A model generated the notes under the pieces. The model saw nothing but the letters and a program-made list of their open reading frames with translations. It was not told the origin of the DNA and searched no databases. A DNA stretch of 64,000 nucleotides from Zoogloea sp. GTDB taxonomy: Bacteria > Pseudomonadota > Gammaproteobacteria > Burkholderiales > Rhodocyclaceae. The stretch covers positions 1,820,501-1,884,500 of the forward strand of contig JADJBR010000007.1 of NCBI GenBank assembly GCA_016703645.1. The letters are read 5' to 3'. The number at the start of each line of letters is the position of its first letter. Within the stretch, counting starts at the first letter, position 1. A program made the position numbers and the translations under genes. Of the stretch, positions 45,463-54,661 are shown piece by piece.

Positions 45463-46527
45463 ATGCCCCAACAGCACGACTTCACAAGACCCAATCTGAA
45501 GGGGGCAGTGAACAACATTGATACGGAAACGTCACCGCGCACGGATTACCTTGATGGCTGGCGAGGGGTTTCAATACTCTGCGTGCTCCAAGGACACTTC
45601 ATCGCCCTGCCAATTCCGGTTGATTTTGGCCGTTTTGGCGTATGCATGTTCTTCGCCCTGTCGGGCATGCTCATGAGCAACCTGCTGTTCATCGAGAGGC
45701 AACCCCTCTCGAAATTCTACAGACGACGAATCAGCAGAATAGTCCCCACATTCGTTCTGTTCGTCACCACGATGTTCACCCTCAGTGGCCTGTGGAACAC
45801 GGCTTTCTCGTGGAACGAATTCATCTCGACACTACTATTCACTCGCACCTATTTTCCCTACCCCGGGATCTGGAAGACAGAGATCCCAATCGGTCATATC
45901 TGGTCTTTGAACATCGAAGAGCACTCATACATCTTCATGAGCTTTCTCACGCTGCTCCCCTTTCTCAAGAGGCGCGAAGGGCCTTTCCTGATCGCAGGCG
46001 GGGCGACGTGCATTGTTATTGGCTTCATTTACGTGAGACTTGGCAGCAGCGCGCCATTCTGGGGCCCGCTTGGCACTGAAGTTGCCGCGTCATTCCTGCT
46101 CATGTCCGCCGGGTATCGCCTGGTATGTGATCGAGTCAGACAATACGTCCCGCCCTGGCTCCCCGTGTTGTCCCTGGTCCTCGCCATGTACCTCAGCCAG
46201 GGAGGCAGCTGGTGGCTGCAGCCCATGGCGTCACCCGTGTTGCTGGCCTTCGCGGTGAATCATCTCCCCGAAACCCGTCCCTGGTTCAAGACTCTGCTGT
46301 CCTCCCAGGCCCTGCGTCTGGCTGGCCTGTGTTCCTTCTCGATTTACCTATGGCAACAGCCCTTCTTTTCAACGAAGGCGATATTTCCTGGCGGCCCCTA
46401 CAGTGCGCTGGCCTGCGCCGTGATTGTTTCTCTATTGTCGTATCACCTTGTTGAAAAGCCGTCTCGTACATGGCTCAACAGAAACTGGAAATCGTGGCTT
46501 CCAGTTCAGGCCGTACAACAACACTAG
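45463..46527 (+). CDS. Acyltransferase-3 family membrane protein
   Basis: 354 residues with about ten membrane helices. The N-terminal DYLDGWRGVSILCVLQGHF holds the catalytic histidine, followed by FGVCMFFALSGMLMSNLLF and FYRRRISRIVPTF. The C-terminal YHLVEKPSRTWLNRN is the typical end. Such enzymes acetylate surface polysaccharides or lipids. Its lower GC and isolation suggest acquisition. Start MPQQHDFTRPN is chosen because an upstream extension lacks signals. Confidence 0.88.
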   Translation: MPQQHDFTRPNLKGAVNNIDTETSPRTDYLDGWRGVSILCVLQGHFIALPIPVDFGRFGVCMFFALSGMLMSNLLFIERQPLSKFYRRRISRIVPTFVLFVTTMFTLSGLWNTAFSWNEFISTLLFTRTYFPYPGIWKTEIPIGHIWSLNIEEHSYIFMSFLTLLPFLKRREGPFLIAGGATCIVIGFIYVRLGSSAPFWGPLGTEVAASFLLMSAGYRLVCDRVRQYVPPWLPVLSLVLAMYLSQGGSWWLQPMASPVLLAFAVNHLPETRPWFKTLLSSQALRLAGLCSFSIYLWQQPFFSTKAIFPGGPYSALACAVIVSLLSYHLVEKPSRTWLNRNWKSWLPVQAVQQH

Positions 46528-46589
46528 AACCCACGTCATGGGGCAGGACGGCCAGGACCGCCCTGCATGAATCTCACGGTCCGCTGCGC

Positions 46590-47672
46590 TTACTCCACGT
46601 CGGCGCGCTTCACGCGGCGCTGACGCACCGCTTCGGCGAGGACATCGAGCACGGTGAGGCTGTCTTCCCAGCCGATGCAGGCATCGGTGATGCTCTTGCC
46701 GTACTCCAGCTCGACACCGGGCTTCAGGTCCTGGCGGCCTTCCTTGAGGTGGGACTCGACCATCACGCCGATGATGCGGTCCTCGCCATTGGCCATCTGG
46801 CCGGCCACGTCACGGGCCACGTCCACCTGCAGCTTGTGCTGCTTGCGGCTGTTGGCGTGGGAGAAGTCCACCATCAGCTTGCCCGGCACGCCGGACGACG
46901 CCAGCTCCTTGCAGGCGGCATCGACGCTGGCTGCATCGTAGTTGGGGCCCTTGCCGCCGCGCAGGATCAGGTGGCAGTCCTCGTTGCCGCCGGTGGACAC
47001 GATGGCCGAGTGCCCAGCCTTGGTCACCGACAGGAAATGGTGGGGCGACTGGGCGGCCTTGATGGCGTCCACGGCGATACGGATGTTGCCGTCGGTACCG
47101 TTCTTGAAGCCCACCGGGCAGGACAGCCCGGAGGCCAGCTCCCGGTGCACCTGGCTCTCGGTGGTGCGGGCGCCGATGGCGCCCCAGGAGATCAGGTCGG
47201 CGATGTACTGCGGGGTGATCATGTCGAGAAACTCGGTGCCCGCGGGCAGGCCCAGCTCGTTCACTTCCCACAACAGCTTGCGGGCAAGGCGCAGGCCGTC
47301 GTTGATGCGGAAGCTGCCATCCATGAAGGGATCGTTGATGAGGCCCTTCCAGCCCACGGTGGTACGGGGTTTTTCGAAGTAAACACGCATCACCACCAGC
47401 AGGTCGTTCTTGAGGCGGTCGGCCTCGGCCTTGAGCTTGTGGGCGTACTCCATGGCCGCGTCGGTGTCATGGATGGAACAGGGGCCGATCACCACCAGCA
47501 GGCGGTCGTCAGCACCAAACAGGATGCGGTGGATGGCCGCGCGCGCCTCGAACGCCGTTTCCGCCGACTTGGGGGTGGCCGGGAATTCCCGCAGCATGTG
47601 AATCGGCGGGGCCAGTTCCTTGATGTCCTTGATCCGGACATCGTCGATATGGACTTTCGAAGAGGCGTGCAT
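46590..47672 (-). CDS. aroG: DAHP synthase, class I
   Basis: 360 residues from MHASSKVHIDDVRIKDIKEL. First enzyme of aromatic synthesis, joining PEP and erythrose 4-phosphate. Conserved: RLLVVIGPCSIHDTDAAMEY, MRVYFEKPRTTVGWKGLIND, GAIGARTTESQVHRELASGL, GFKNGTDGNIRIAVDAIKAA and MVDFSHANSRKQH. Feedback by an aromatic amino acid is usual but its type cannot be told. Intact. Confidence 0.95.
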   Translation of the reverse strand: MHASSKVHIDDVRIKDIKELAPPIHMLREFPATPKSAETAFEARAAIHRILFGADDRLLVVIGPCSIHDTDAAMEYAHKLKAEADRLKNDLLVVMRVYFEKPRTTVGWKGLINDPFMDGSFRINDGLRLARKLLWEVNELGLPAGTEFLDMITPQYIADLISWGAIGARTTESQVHRELASGLSCPVGFKNGTDGNIRIAVDAIKAAQSPHHFLSVTKAGHSAIVSTGGNEDCHLILRGGKGPNYDAASVDAACKELASSGVPGKLMVDFSHANSRKQHKLQVDVARDVAGQMANGEDRIIGVMVESHLKEGRQDLKPGVELEYGKSITDACIGWEDSLTVLDVLAEAVRQRRVKRADVE

Positions 47673-47717
47673 GGTCAATCCTGTCGGCTTGCTTTTGAGT
47701 GAGTCGATGATTCTAGC

Positions 47718-47742
47718 CCATGGCCCCCGCCCGCGGCCATGG
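47718..47742. repeat. Hairpin between aroG and kup
   Basis: CCATGGCC/GGCCATGG, 8-bp stem with a 9-base loop. No T run on either side. It lies after kup and just upstream of aroG, both leftward. Confidence 0.5.
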
Positions 47743-47771
47743 CAGACGCAGCGGGACACCCGCCGTCACCG

Positions 47772-49649
47772 CTAGAGCATGACCTGGGTGCCCAGTTCCA
47801 CCACCTGGTTGGCGGGCAGCTTGAAGTAGGTGGCAGCCCCTTCCGACTGGCGCATCATCCAGGCGAAGAGCCCGCAGCGCCACGCAGGCATCTTGCCGGG
47901 GCCATCCACCACGCTGGAGCGGGCGACGAAGTAGGTGGTGGTCATCGGCTCCAGCTCGAGGCCCAGCGGGCCGGCCAGGGCCAGGGCGGCCGGCACGTCG
48001 GGCTCCTCGCGGAAGCCGAAGCGCGCGTCCACGTTGTAGATGCCCTCGGCAAGTTGGGTGACCGTGACCCTGTCCTGATCGTCGATACGCGGCACCTCCT
48101 CGTTCACCACGTGCAGGAACACGGTGCGCTCATGCATGACCTTGTAGTGCTTGAGGTTGTGGAACAGGGCGCTGGGCACCAGCGAGGGCTCGGACGTGAG
48201 ATACACCGCGGTTCCGAACACATGCGGCACATCGGGCAGGGGGCCCTTGATGAAGCCCGCCATGGGCACGTCGATGCAGCCCCGCTGCTCGGCCAGCAGG
48301 CGGCTGCCCTCCTTCCAGGTGGTGAGCATCAGGAAGATGCCGGCACCCAGGGCCATGGGCATCCAGCCGCCCTCGCCGAGCTTGGTCAGGTTGGAGCTGA
48401 AGAACAGCAGTTCGAGGCTGCCGAACAGGGCCATGGCGGCCAGCAGCCCGATGCGCCCGCGCACATCCGACACCAGCAGGATGAAGACCGTCAGCAGGGT
48501 GGTAATGATCATCGTGCCGGACACGGCGATGCCGTAGGCCGCCGCCAGCGCCCCGGAGGAGCGGAACTCCAGCACCAGGATGATCACCGCCACCAGCATC
48601 AGCCAGTTCACCACCGGCACGTAAATCTGCCCGCGCTCGGTGTCGGAGGTGTGCAGGATGCGCAGGCGCGGCAGGTAACCCAGCCGGGTGGCCTGCAGGG
48701 TCATGGAGTAGGCGCCGGTGATGGTGGCCTGGGAGGCGATCACCGTGGCCAGGGTGGCGAGCACCACCAGGGGCAGCAGGAACCAGTCGGGGGCGAGGAG
48801 GTAGAAGGGGTTCTCGATGGACACGGGTGCCCGCAGCACCAGGGCGCCCTGGCCAAAGTAGTTGAGCATCAGCGACGGCCACACCAGGCCGTACCAGGCC
48901 AGCCGCACGGGCCGGGGGCCGAAGTGCCCCATGTCGGCGTACAGGGCTTCGCCGCCGGTAAGGGCCAGAAACACGGCGGCGAGGAGGATGAAGGCCACGT
49001 GGGGCTTGGCCGTGGCAAAGGCAATGGCGTAGCGCGGATCCGCCGCCCGCAGCACTTCCGGCGTCTCGACGATGCTGGCCACGCCGAGCGCCGCCAGCGT
49101 AACGAACCACAACACCGTGACCGGCCCGAAGAAACGCCCGACCTGCCCGGTGCCCTGCTTCTGGATCATGAACAGCGCCACCAGAATACCCACCGTGATG
49201 GGCACCACGTAGTGCTCCAGATGTGGCGTGGCCACACTCAGGCCCTCCACCGCCGAGAGTACCGATATGGCCGGCGTGATGATGGCATCGCCATAGAACA
49301 GTGCAGCGGCAAAGATGGCCGCCCCCACCGCGAGTTTGGCCCACAGCGGCGTCGGGGCGTCCCGGTGAGCCCGTGCGGTCAGGGCCAGCACCCCGCCTTC
49401 GCCCTCGTTGTCGAAGCGCAGCACCACCCACACGTATTTGAGGGAGACGATCACCAGCACCGCCCAGAAAAAGGCCGACAGGGTCGCCAGCACGTTGGCC
49501 TCCGTGGGGTCGATGCCGTGGGCACCGGCAAAGGCCTCCTTGAAGGCATACAGGGGGCTGGTGCCGATGTCGCCGTAGACCACCCCCAGGGCGGCCAGGG
49601 CGAGTGCTGCGGTACTGGTTCGGGAATCCGTGTTCGCGCTATTCATCAA
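47772..49649 (-). CDS. kup: Low-affinity potassium transporter Kup
   Basis: 625 residues, full length for the family. Twelve hydrophobic segments start with LALAALGVVYGDIGTSPLYA, the Kup signature. Others: VLVIVSLKYVWVVLRFDNEG, GDAIITPAISVLSAVEGLSV, and SRLLAEQRGCIDVPMAGFIK near the membrane-cytosol border. Imports potassium with protons. 23 bases separate it from kdpE, so the two-component pair may control it. Confidence 0.96.
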   Translation of the reverse strand: MMNSANTDSRTSTAALALAALGVVYGDIGTSPLYAFKEAFAGAHGIDPTEANVLATLSAFFWAVLVIVSLKYVWVVLRFDNEGEGGVLALTARAHRDAPTPLWAKLAVGAAIFAAALFYGDAIITPAISVLSAVEGLSVATPHLEHYVVPITVGILVALFMIQKQGTGQVGRFFGPVTVLWFVTLAALGVASIVETPEVLRAADPRYAIAFATAKPHVAFILLAAVFLALTGGEALYADMGHFGPRPVRLAWYGLVWPSLMLNYFGQGALVLRAPVSIENPFYLLAPDWFLLPLVVLATLATVIASQATITGAYSMTLQATRLGYLPRLRILHTSDTERGQIYVPVVNWLMLVAVIILVLEFRSSGALAAAYGIAVSGTMIITTLLTVFILLVSDVRGRIGLLAAMALFGSLELLFFSSNLTKLGEGGWMPMALGAGIFLMLTTWKEGSRLLAEQRGCIDVPMAGFIKGPLPDVPHVFGTAVYLTSEPSLVPSALFHNLKHYKVMHERTVFLHVVNEEVPRIDDQDRVTVTQLAEGIYNVDARFGFREEPDVPAALALAGPLGLELEPMTTTYFVARSSVVDGPGKMPAWRCGLFAWMMRQSEGAATYFKLPANQVVELGTQVML

Positions 49650-49672
49650 TCACTCCGCCGGAGACCGGCCAA

Positions 49673-50359
49673 TCAAAGGTGAAACCGGTAACCGACGCCG
49701 GTTTCGGTGAGAAAGTGGCGCGGCTGCGCCGGATCGTCTTCGAGCTTGTGGCGCAGGTGGCCCACATAGATACGCAGGTAGTGACTGTTGTCGCCCCCCG
49801 CCTGCCCCCACACCTCCCGCAGGAGCTGGCGATGGGTCATGACCTTGCCCGCATTGGCGAGGAGTACCGCCAACAGGCGGTATTCGAGGGGCGTGAGGCG
49901 CACAGCCTCGCCCCCGCGCGTGACCTGACGCACGGAAAAATCCACCTCCACCTCGCCAAAACTCACCCGGACGGCCTCGGCGTCCGGCCTCCCCCGCCCC
50001 CGTCGCAACAGCGCCCGCACACGGGCCAGCAGCTCACCGATGGAGAAGGGCTTGGTCAGGTAATCATCGGCACCGGCATCAAGCACGCCGATCTTGTCGT
50101 ACTCGCCGGAACGCGCCGACAGCACAAGCACCGGCGCCGATGACCAGGTGCGGAAGTCCTCCACGAACTTCGCGCCATCGCCGTCGGGCAACCCCAGGTC
50201 CAGGATGACCAGCGCCGGCTGGCATCGACCCGCCTCGAGCAGACCCTCGCGCCGGGTCTCCGCTTCGAGCACCCGCAACCCCTCCTGCTCCAGGGCATGA
50301 CGCACGAAGCGCCGGATCTCCCGTTCATCCTCGACGAGCAGGACCATTGCGTTCGTCAT
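49673..50359 (-). CDS. kdpE: KdpE-type response regulator
   Basis: 228 residues of the OmpR/PhoB type. Receiver: MVLLVEDEREIRRFVRHALE, phosphorylated aspartate in LVILDLGLPDGDG, lysine in DYLTKPFSIGELLARVRALL. Winged helix: VRLTPLEYRLLAVLLANAGK, then GVGYRFHL. The start overlaps the kdpD stop (ATGA), so the two are coupled. Confidence 0.92.
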   Translation of the reverse strand: MTNAMVLLVEDEREIRRFVRHALEQEGLRVLEAETRREGLLEAGRCQPALVILDLGLPDGDGAKFVEDFRTWSSAPVLVLSARSGEYDKIGVLDAGADDYLTKPFSIGELLARVRALLRRGRGRPDAEAVRVSFGEVEVDFSVRQVTRGGEAVRLTPLEYRLLAVLLANAGKVMTHRQLLREVWGQAGGDNSHYLRIYVGHLRHKLEDDPAQPRHFLTETGVGYRFHL

Positions 50360-51897
50360 TCGCCCTCCCCTTCCAGGAGCAAAGCCTCGGATTCAATCAA
50401 TGGTGGATTGCCCAGGGGCAGGCTGAAGGCCACACAAGCGCCCCCCTCCGGCAGATTGAAGGCGCGAATGCTGCCACCGTGGGCCTCTACGATGGCCCGG
50501 CAGATGGCCAGCCCGATGCCCATGCCGAACACCGCCGTCTCGGCCTGCCCGCGCTCGAACAGACCGAACACTTCTTGCAGCCTGTCCGGCGGAAAGCCGC
50601 TGCCGCCGCTCATCACCCGCAGCTCCACCAGGGCGGGGCCGAGCGTGGCCGCAAGGATGATGGGCGCCCCGGGTGGAGAATACTTGGCCGCGTTCTCAAA
50701 GAGATTGCAGAACACCCGCTCGATCAATACGGCATCGAATTCAAGCAGCGGCAGATGGGCAAGCCCTGTCACCCGCACCGGATGACCTTCCAGGGCGCTG
50801 CCAAGGAGCTTGAGGCTGGCCCCCACCACCTCCTCCACCGGCTGCCACTCCTTGCGCAGGCTGACCGGCCCGGTGCGCAGACGGGCCATGTCGAGGAGTT
50901 TGCCGACCATCCCGCTCAGCCGCAGAGCCTGATCGCGAAGGGCCCGGGCGATATCCTGCGCCCCGGCGGGCAGGGGCGGCGGCCCCAGCAGCAGGGAGTC
51001 GGCCAGCCCATAGAGCGCCGTCAGCGGTGTACGCACGTCATGGGAGAGGGCCGACAGGATGGAACTGCGCAAACGCTCGGACACCGCCTCCAACTGGGCG
51101 GCCTGGGCCACCTCGACGAAATGCAGACGCTCGACCGCGGTGCTCACCAGGGCGGCCAGTGCCGCCAACAGTGGCCCCAGATCCTCACCCTCGTCCAGAG
51201 CCAGCACCAGCACCCCCCGATTGCGGGTCGCTCCAACCAGGGGCAGGTAATGGACCGGTCCCGATCCAGCCCCCGAAACGGCCGTCAGGGGTTCGCTGCC
51301 CGCATACGCCTGACGCAGCGGATCGTCATCGAGTGCCGGCATTGCCCCCGCGAAACCCCCACCCACAGGCACCAGCACACCATCGGCCGCCGGCAGTACA
51401 AGGAGGCAGGGGGCACGCCATTGCGCCCAGAGAAAACGTCCCACACATTCGTCCACCTGCCCCACCGCCACGGCCCCGGCAAGCTCCCGCGCCAGGCCAT
51501 ACAGCCCCAGCGCCACCCGTTCCCGGCGGGCCGCATCCCGGGCCTGGGTGCGCAGACCGGCAGTCAGCTGTCCGACGATCAGCGAAACCGTCAGCATCAC
51601 CACAAAAGTAAACACGTGGGGCGCATGGCTCACCTCAAAGGAGAAGCGCGGCGGCACAAAAAGAAAATCGAACAAGGCCACGCTGAGCACGGACGCCAGC
51701 ACCGCCGGCCCGCGCCCGGCCCACACCGCCACCGCCACCACGGCCAGCAGGAAGCACATCACCGTATTGGGTAGATCCCGCTGGTCGCTGAACGGCCACA
51801 GCGCCGCCGCCACCGCACCACAGCCCAGCACGGCCAGACCGTAGCGTCGCCAGGGCGGGGAAAGCGGGTCTTCCGACAACAGGATGGACGACAGCAT
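50356..51897 (-). CDS. kdpD: Short KdpD-type sensor kinase
   Basis: 513 residues from MLSSILLSEDPLSPPWRRYG (GGAG five bases before ATG at 51897; a start at 52032 would add 45 residues). Four membrane segments form a DUF4118 module (PNTVMCFLLAVVAVAVWAGR, FDFLFVPPRFSFEV), then a GAF-like region, the phosphorylated histidine in SALSHDVRTPLTALYGLADS, and an HATPase domain (NLFENAAKYSPPG; GMGIGLAICRAIVEAHGG). The N-terminal KdpD and universal-stress domains of the usual 900-residue protein are absent. Confidence 0.88.
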   Translation of the reverse strand: MLSSILLSEDPLSPPWRRYGLAVLGCGAVAAALWPFSDQRDLPNTVMCFLLAVVAVAVWAGRGPAVLASVLSVALFDFLFVPPRFSFEVSHAPHVFTFVVMLTVSLIVGQLTAGLRTQARDAARRERVALGLYGLARELAGAVAVGQVDECVGRFLWAQWRAPCLLVLPAADGVLVPVGGGFAGAMPALDDDPLRQAYAGSEPLTAVSGAGSGPVHYLPLVGATRNRGVLVLALDEGEDLGPLLAALAALVSTAVERLHFVEVAQAAQLEAVSERLRSSILSALSHDVRTPLTALYGLADSLLLGPPPLPAGAQDIARALRDQALRLSGMVGKLLDMARLRTGPVSLRKEWQPVEEVVGASLKLLGSALEGHPVRVTGLAHLPLLEFDAVLIERVFCNLFENAAKYSPPGAPIILAATLGPALVELRVMSGGSGFPPDRLQEVFGLFERGQAETAVFGMGIGLAICRAIVEAHGGSIRAFNLPEGGACVAFSLPLGNPPLIESEALLLEGEGE

Positions 51898-52037
51898 GGC
51901 AACTCCGGGCAATCGGGGGGTGGCGGCACCGGAAAATTGTTGCACCGCTTCCATAAAAAAGGCGTAAAGAAACACGCGGCCGAACGATTCATTGCGACGG
52001 TCGGGATATACTGTATGTTTATACACCACCATCCCCG

Positions 52038-53118
52038 ATGAGCCCTCCCGCCCCGCCCCGCGGCCGTGGCAGCCGCCTGAACCCCGACAACCGCTTCGCC
52101 GAATGGCAGCGGGACACGTCTGATGACGACTGGGCGGACGGTGCCGCGCCCGAGGCAGAGTCGGGCAAAGGCCCCACCACCACGCTGATCCTTGACCAGA
52201 GCCGCTCGGTGATCGTACGCAACCAGTCGCCGGATGTTCCCTTCACCCAATCCATCAACCCCTATCGGGGCTGCGAGCATGGTTGCAGCTACTGCTTTGC
52301 GCGGCCCGGGCATGCCTACCTGGGCTTGTCGCCCGGACTTGATTTCGAGACGAAGATCGTCTGGAAGCCCGATGCACCGGAGATCCTGCGCAAGGAACTG
52401 GCTGCACCCGGATACCGCTGTGCGCCCATTGCCCTCGGCATCAGCACGGATGGCTGGCAGCCCGTCGAACGACGACTGGGCCTCAGTCGACGCCTGCTTG
52501 AAGTCCTGGCCGAAACCCGCCACCCCGTATCCATCGTCACCAAATCGGCGCTCATCGAGCGGGATGCGGATCTGCTGGCCGACATGGCCCGGGACCACCT
52601 GGTGCAGGTGATGTTCTCCATCACCACGCTGGACCCGCTTCTGGCCCGCCGGCTCGAACCCCGCGCCGCATCCCCGGCACGCCGTCTGGCCGCCATGGAT
52701 GCCCTGCACCGGGCCGGCGTGCCGGTAGGGGTGTTGTTCGCACCGCTGATTCCGGCACTGAACGATCACGAGCTGGAGCGGGTGCTGGAAGCGGCCCGCG
52801 CCGCCGGGGGCCGAAAGCGCAGGCTACGTGCTGCTGCGCCTGCCCCTCGAATTGAAGGCCCTCTTCGAAGACTGGCTTCACAGCCACTTCCCCGACCGGG
52901 CAACACATGTCCTGAGCCTCTTGCGCCAGCTTCGCGGCGGCCAGCTCAACGACAGCCGCTTCGGCCACCGCATGCGTGGCCAGGGCGTGTTTGCCGACCT
53001 TTACCGTCAGCGCATGCAGCGCACCTGTGAACGGCTGGGGTTCCAGCGCACGCATCGCCCGCTGAATACCGAAGTTTTCCGCCCGCCGCCCCGGGGGCCA
53101 CAGATGAACCTGTTCTAG
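52038..53118 (+). CDS. PA0069-family radical SAM protein, frameshifted
   Basis: About 360 residues. Signature: INPYRGCEHGCSYCFARPGH (CxxxCxxC iron-sulfur site), followed by LGLSPGLDFETKIVWK and ALGISTDGWQPVERRLGLSR. A frame change near 52812 moves to YVLLRLPLELKALFEDWLHS and MQRTCERLGFQRTHRPLN, the usual ending. This family resembles spore photoproduct lyase; substrate unknown. Divergent from kdpD. Confidence 0.9.
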
Positions 53119-53279
53119 GCGCCGGCCCTGCCCTGCCCGCCCGGCAAACCCGGTCAGAGGGTGTGAAGAATTCGCAGCGGGGCGTTCACGTTCGCACCGG
53201 GAAGCGCCGCAATACAAAGGGCTGCGATGAGCATCACAGGGGCGAAGTCGGGCCACACGGCAGCTTTATTCGCAGGCGC

Positions 53280-53807
53280 TCAACGACGGATGCCGATACC
53301 CCAGTGAATGCCGCCTCGCCCACGAGGCAGGCCCGGGCCGTAGTACGGAAAACCATAGGGATGGGGCTGGCCGTAGCGGATCGTGCCGTAAGGGTAGGCC
53401 GGATACGCGTCCCACACACCCCGGCGATAGGCCTCGGCCCTGGCCCGTTCGACGGCGGCGGCCTGTTCGGTCTGCAGACGCACCTTGTCGGCCGTGGCCT
53501 GGTCCCGGTCGTGGCGAGCCTGGGCTTCGGCCAGGGCGTCAAGCACTTCCGGCGCCACACCCTGCTCACGCAGGCGCAAGACCTCGGAGGGGCTGAGGGC
53601 ATGATGCGTCCCGGTACTGCGCAGGACGTCGAGGAGCGCGGCAGTCGGCACACCTTCCCGCGAACGGCGCACGATTTCGTCCAGGCCCAGGGGTCGCCCC
53701 GGGCGCACCGCTTCGGTGCTGGCAAGCTCGGTGGGATCGAGACGGCGCACCGCCCGGGGATCGGACGAAGGGGGCGTGGCACAGGCCGCCAGCAGCAGCA
53801 TGGCCAC
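53280..53807 (-). CDS. Putative lipoprotein
   Basis: About 175 residues, with lipobox LLLAACATPP near the start. A charged helical middle (LGLDEIVRRSREGVPTAALL, EVLRLREQGVAPEVLDALAE) is followed by a coiled coil and a C-terminal region rich in tyrosine, proline and glycine (AYPAYPYGTIRYGQ, GFPYYGPGLPRGRG). The start is unsure: a GTG at 53807 leaves a very short signal, and the in-frame sequence upstream (ALRLRGLPC) would make a better one but has no standard start codon. Function unknown. Confidence 0.65.
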   Translation of the reverse strand: MAMLLLAACATPPSSDPRAVRRLDPTELASTEAVRPGRPLGLDEIVRRSREGVPTAALLDVLRSTGTHHALSPSEVLRLREQGVAPEVLDALAEAQARHDRDQATADKVRLQTEQAAAVERARAEAYRRGVWDAYPAYPYGTIRYGQPHPYGFPYYGPGLPRGRGGIHWGIGIRR

Positions 53808-53844
53808 ACACGGAAGGCCCCGCAGACGCAGGGCGACACGGCCC

Positions 53845-54660
53845 TCAGCGGGGGGTGCCAAGGGCAAGCCGCTCGTAATGCCCCACGACCAGATCCATCT
53901 GTTCGAGGATGCGCTCGCTGGTGGTACCCACATCGGTGGCCGCCTTCTTCTGGCTACCGGCATCGCGCATCCCCAGCGCATTCTGGAAAAAGAACCACTG
54001 CTGCTCCACCAGGGCCAGCTCGTCCCGGATCTGGGCGGTGTTGATGCCCGCCGACTTGAGCTCTTCATGGGCCTTGGCGAATTCCTTCATGGCGGTGTCG
54101 AGCATCTCGGCCGCCGGGCCAGCGTTCACGTCCATCTGCCGGAAAAAATACGCCTTGGCCATACGTTGGGAGAGCATACGCTGCCGACCGGAGAGGTTAA
54201 CCAGTCGCCCGGCGGGAGACCCCGCAAGCTTTTCATAGGCCAGGGTCAGTTTGTGGGCACTGGCCAGCACAGCCTCGTTGCCCACCCAGACCGCCTTCGC
54301 ATCGCTGTGGATATCCACCAGCAAGGGACGATAGCGCCCCCAGTCATGCTCGAGCTGCAGCCACAGGGTGCGCAGCTCGTCGCTGGGCAGCAGCGTCTTG
54401 AGTTCGGCCAACTGGGCTTCAAAAAGCGCGGAGGATTGGGCAAGGAGGGCCTTGGCGCGCTCGGGCAAGACGCCCAGCACCAACATCAGCCAAGCCTTGG
54501 CCGTACGCTGGGAGAGCATGCGCTGACGGCCGGCCTTGTTGATGGCCGCCGGCAGGGACAGGCCCGCGGCCACCGCTGGCGCCACACGTGCCGCCCGAAC
54601 CTGCTCCAGGGGAAGGGCACACGCGGCGCCCGCCAGAGCAAGAAAGACTCGCCGATCCAT
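53845..54660 (-). CDS. Exported protein with two PilJ-type sensor repeats
   Basis: 271 residues. Twin-arginine-like signal MDRRVFLALAGAACALP. Two PilJ/NarX-type helical repeats are marked by NKAGRQRMLSQRTAKAWLML and NLSGRQRMLSQRMAKAYFFR. It has no membrane or signalling domain, so it would be a free periplasmic sensor or binding protein. Starts one base from the tldD stop on the same strand, so likely co-transcribed with tldD. Confidence 0.8.
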   Translation of the reverse strand: MDRRVFLALAGAACALPLEQVRAARVAPAVAAGLSLPAAINKAGRQRMLSQRTAKAWLMLVLGVLPERAKALLAQSSALFEAQLAELKTLLPSDELRTLWLQLEHDWGRYRPLLVDIHSDAKAVWVGNEAVLASAHKLTLAYEKLAGSPAGRLVNLSGRQRMLSQRMAKAYFFRQMDVNAGPAAEMLDTAMKEFAKAHEELKSAGINTAQIRDELALVEQQWFFFQNALGMRDAGSQKKAATDVGTTSERILEQMDLVVGHYERLALGTPR

Positions 54661-54661
54661 G

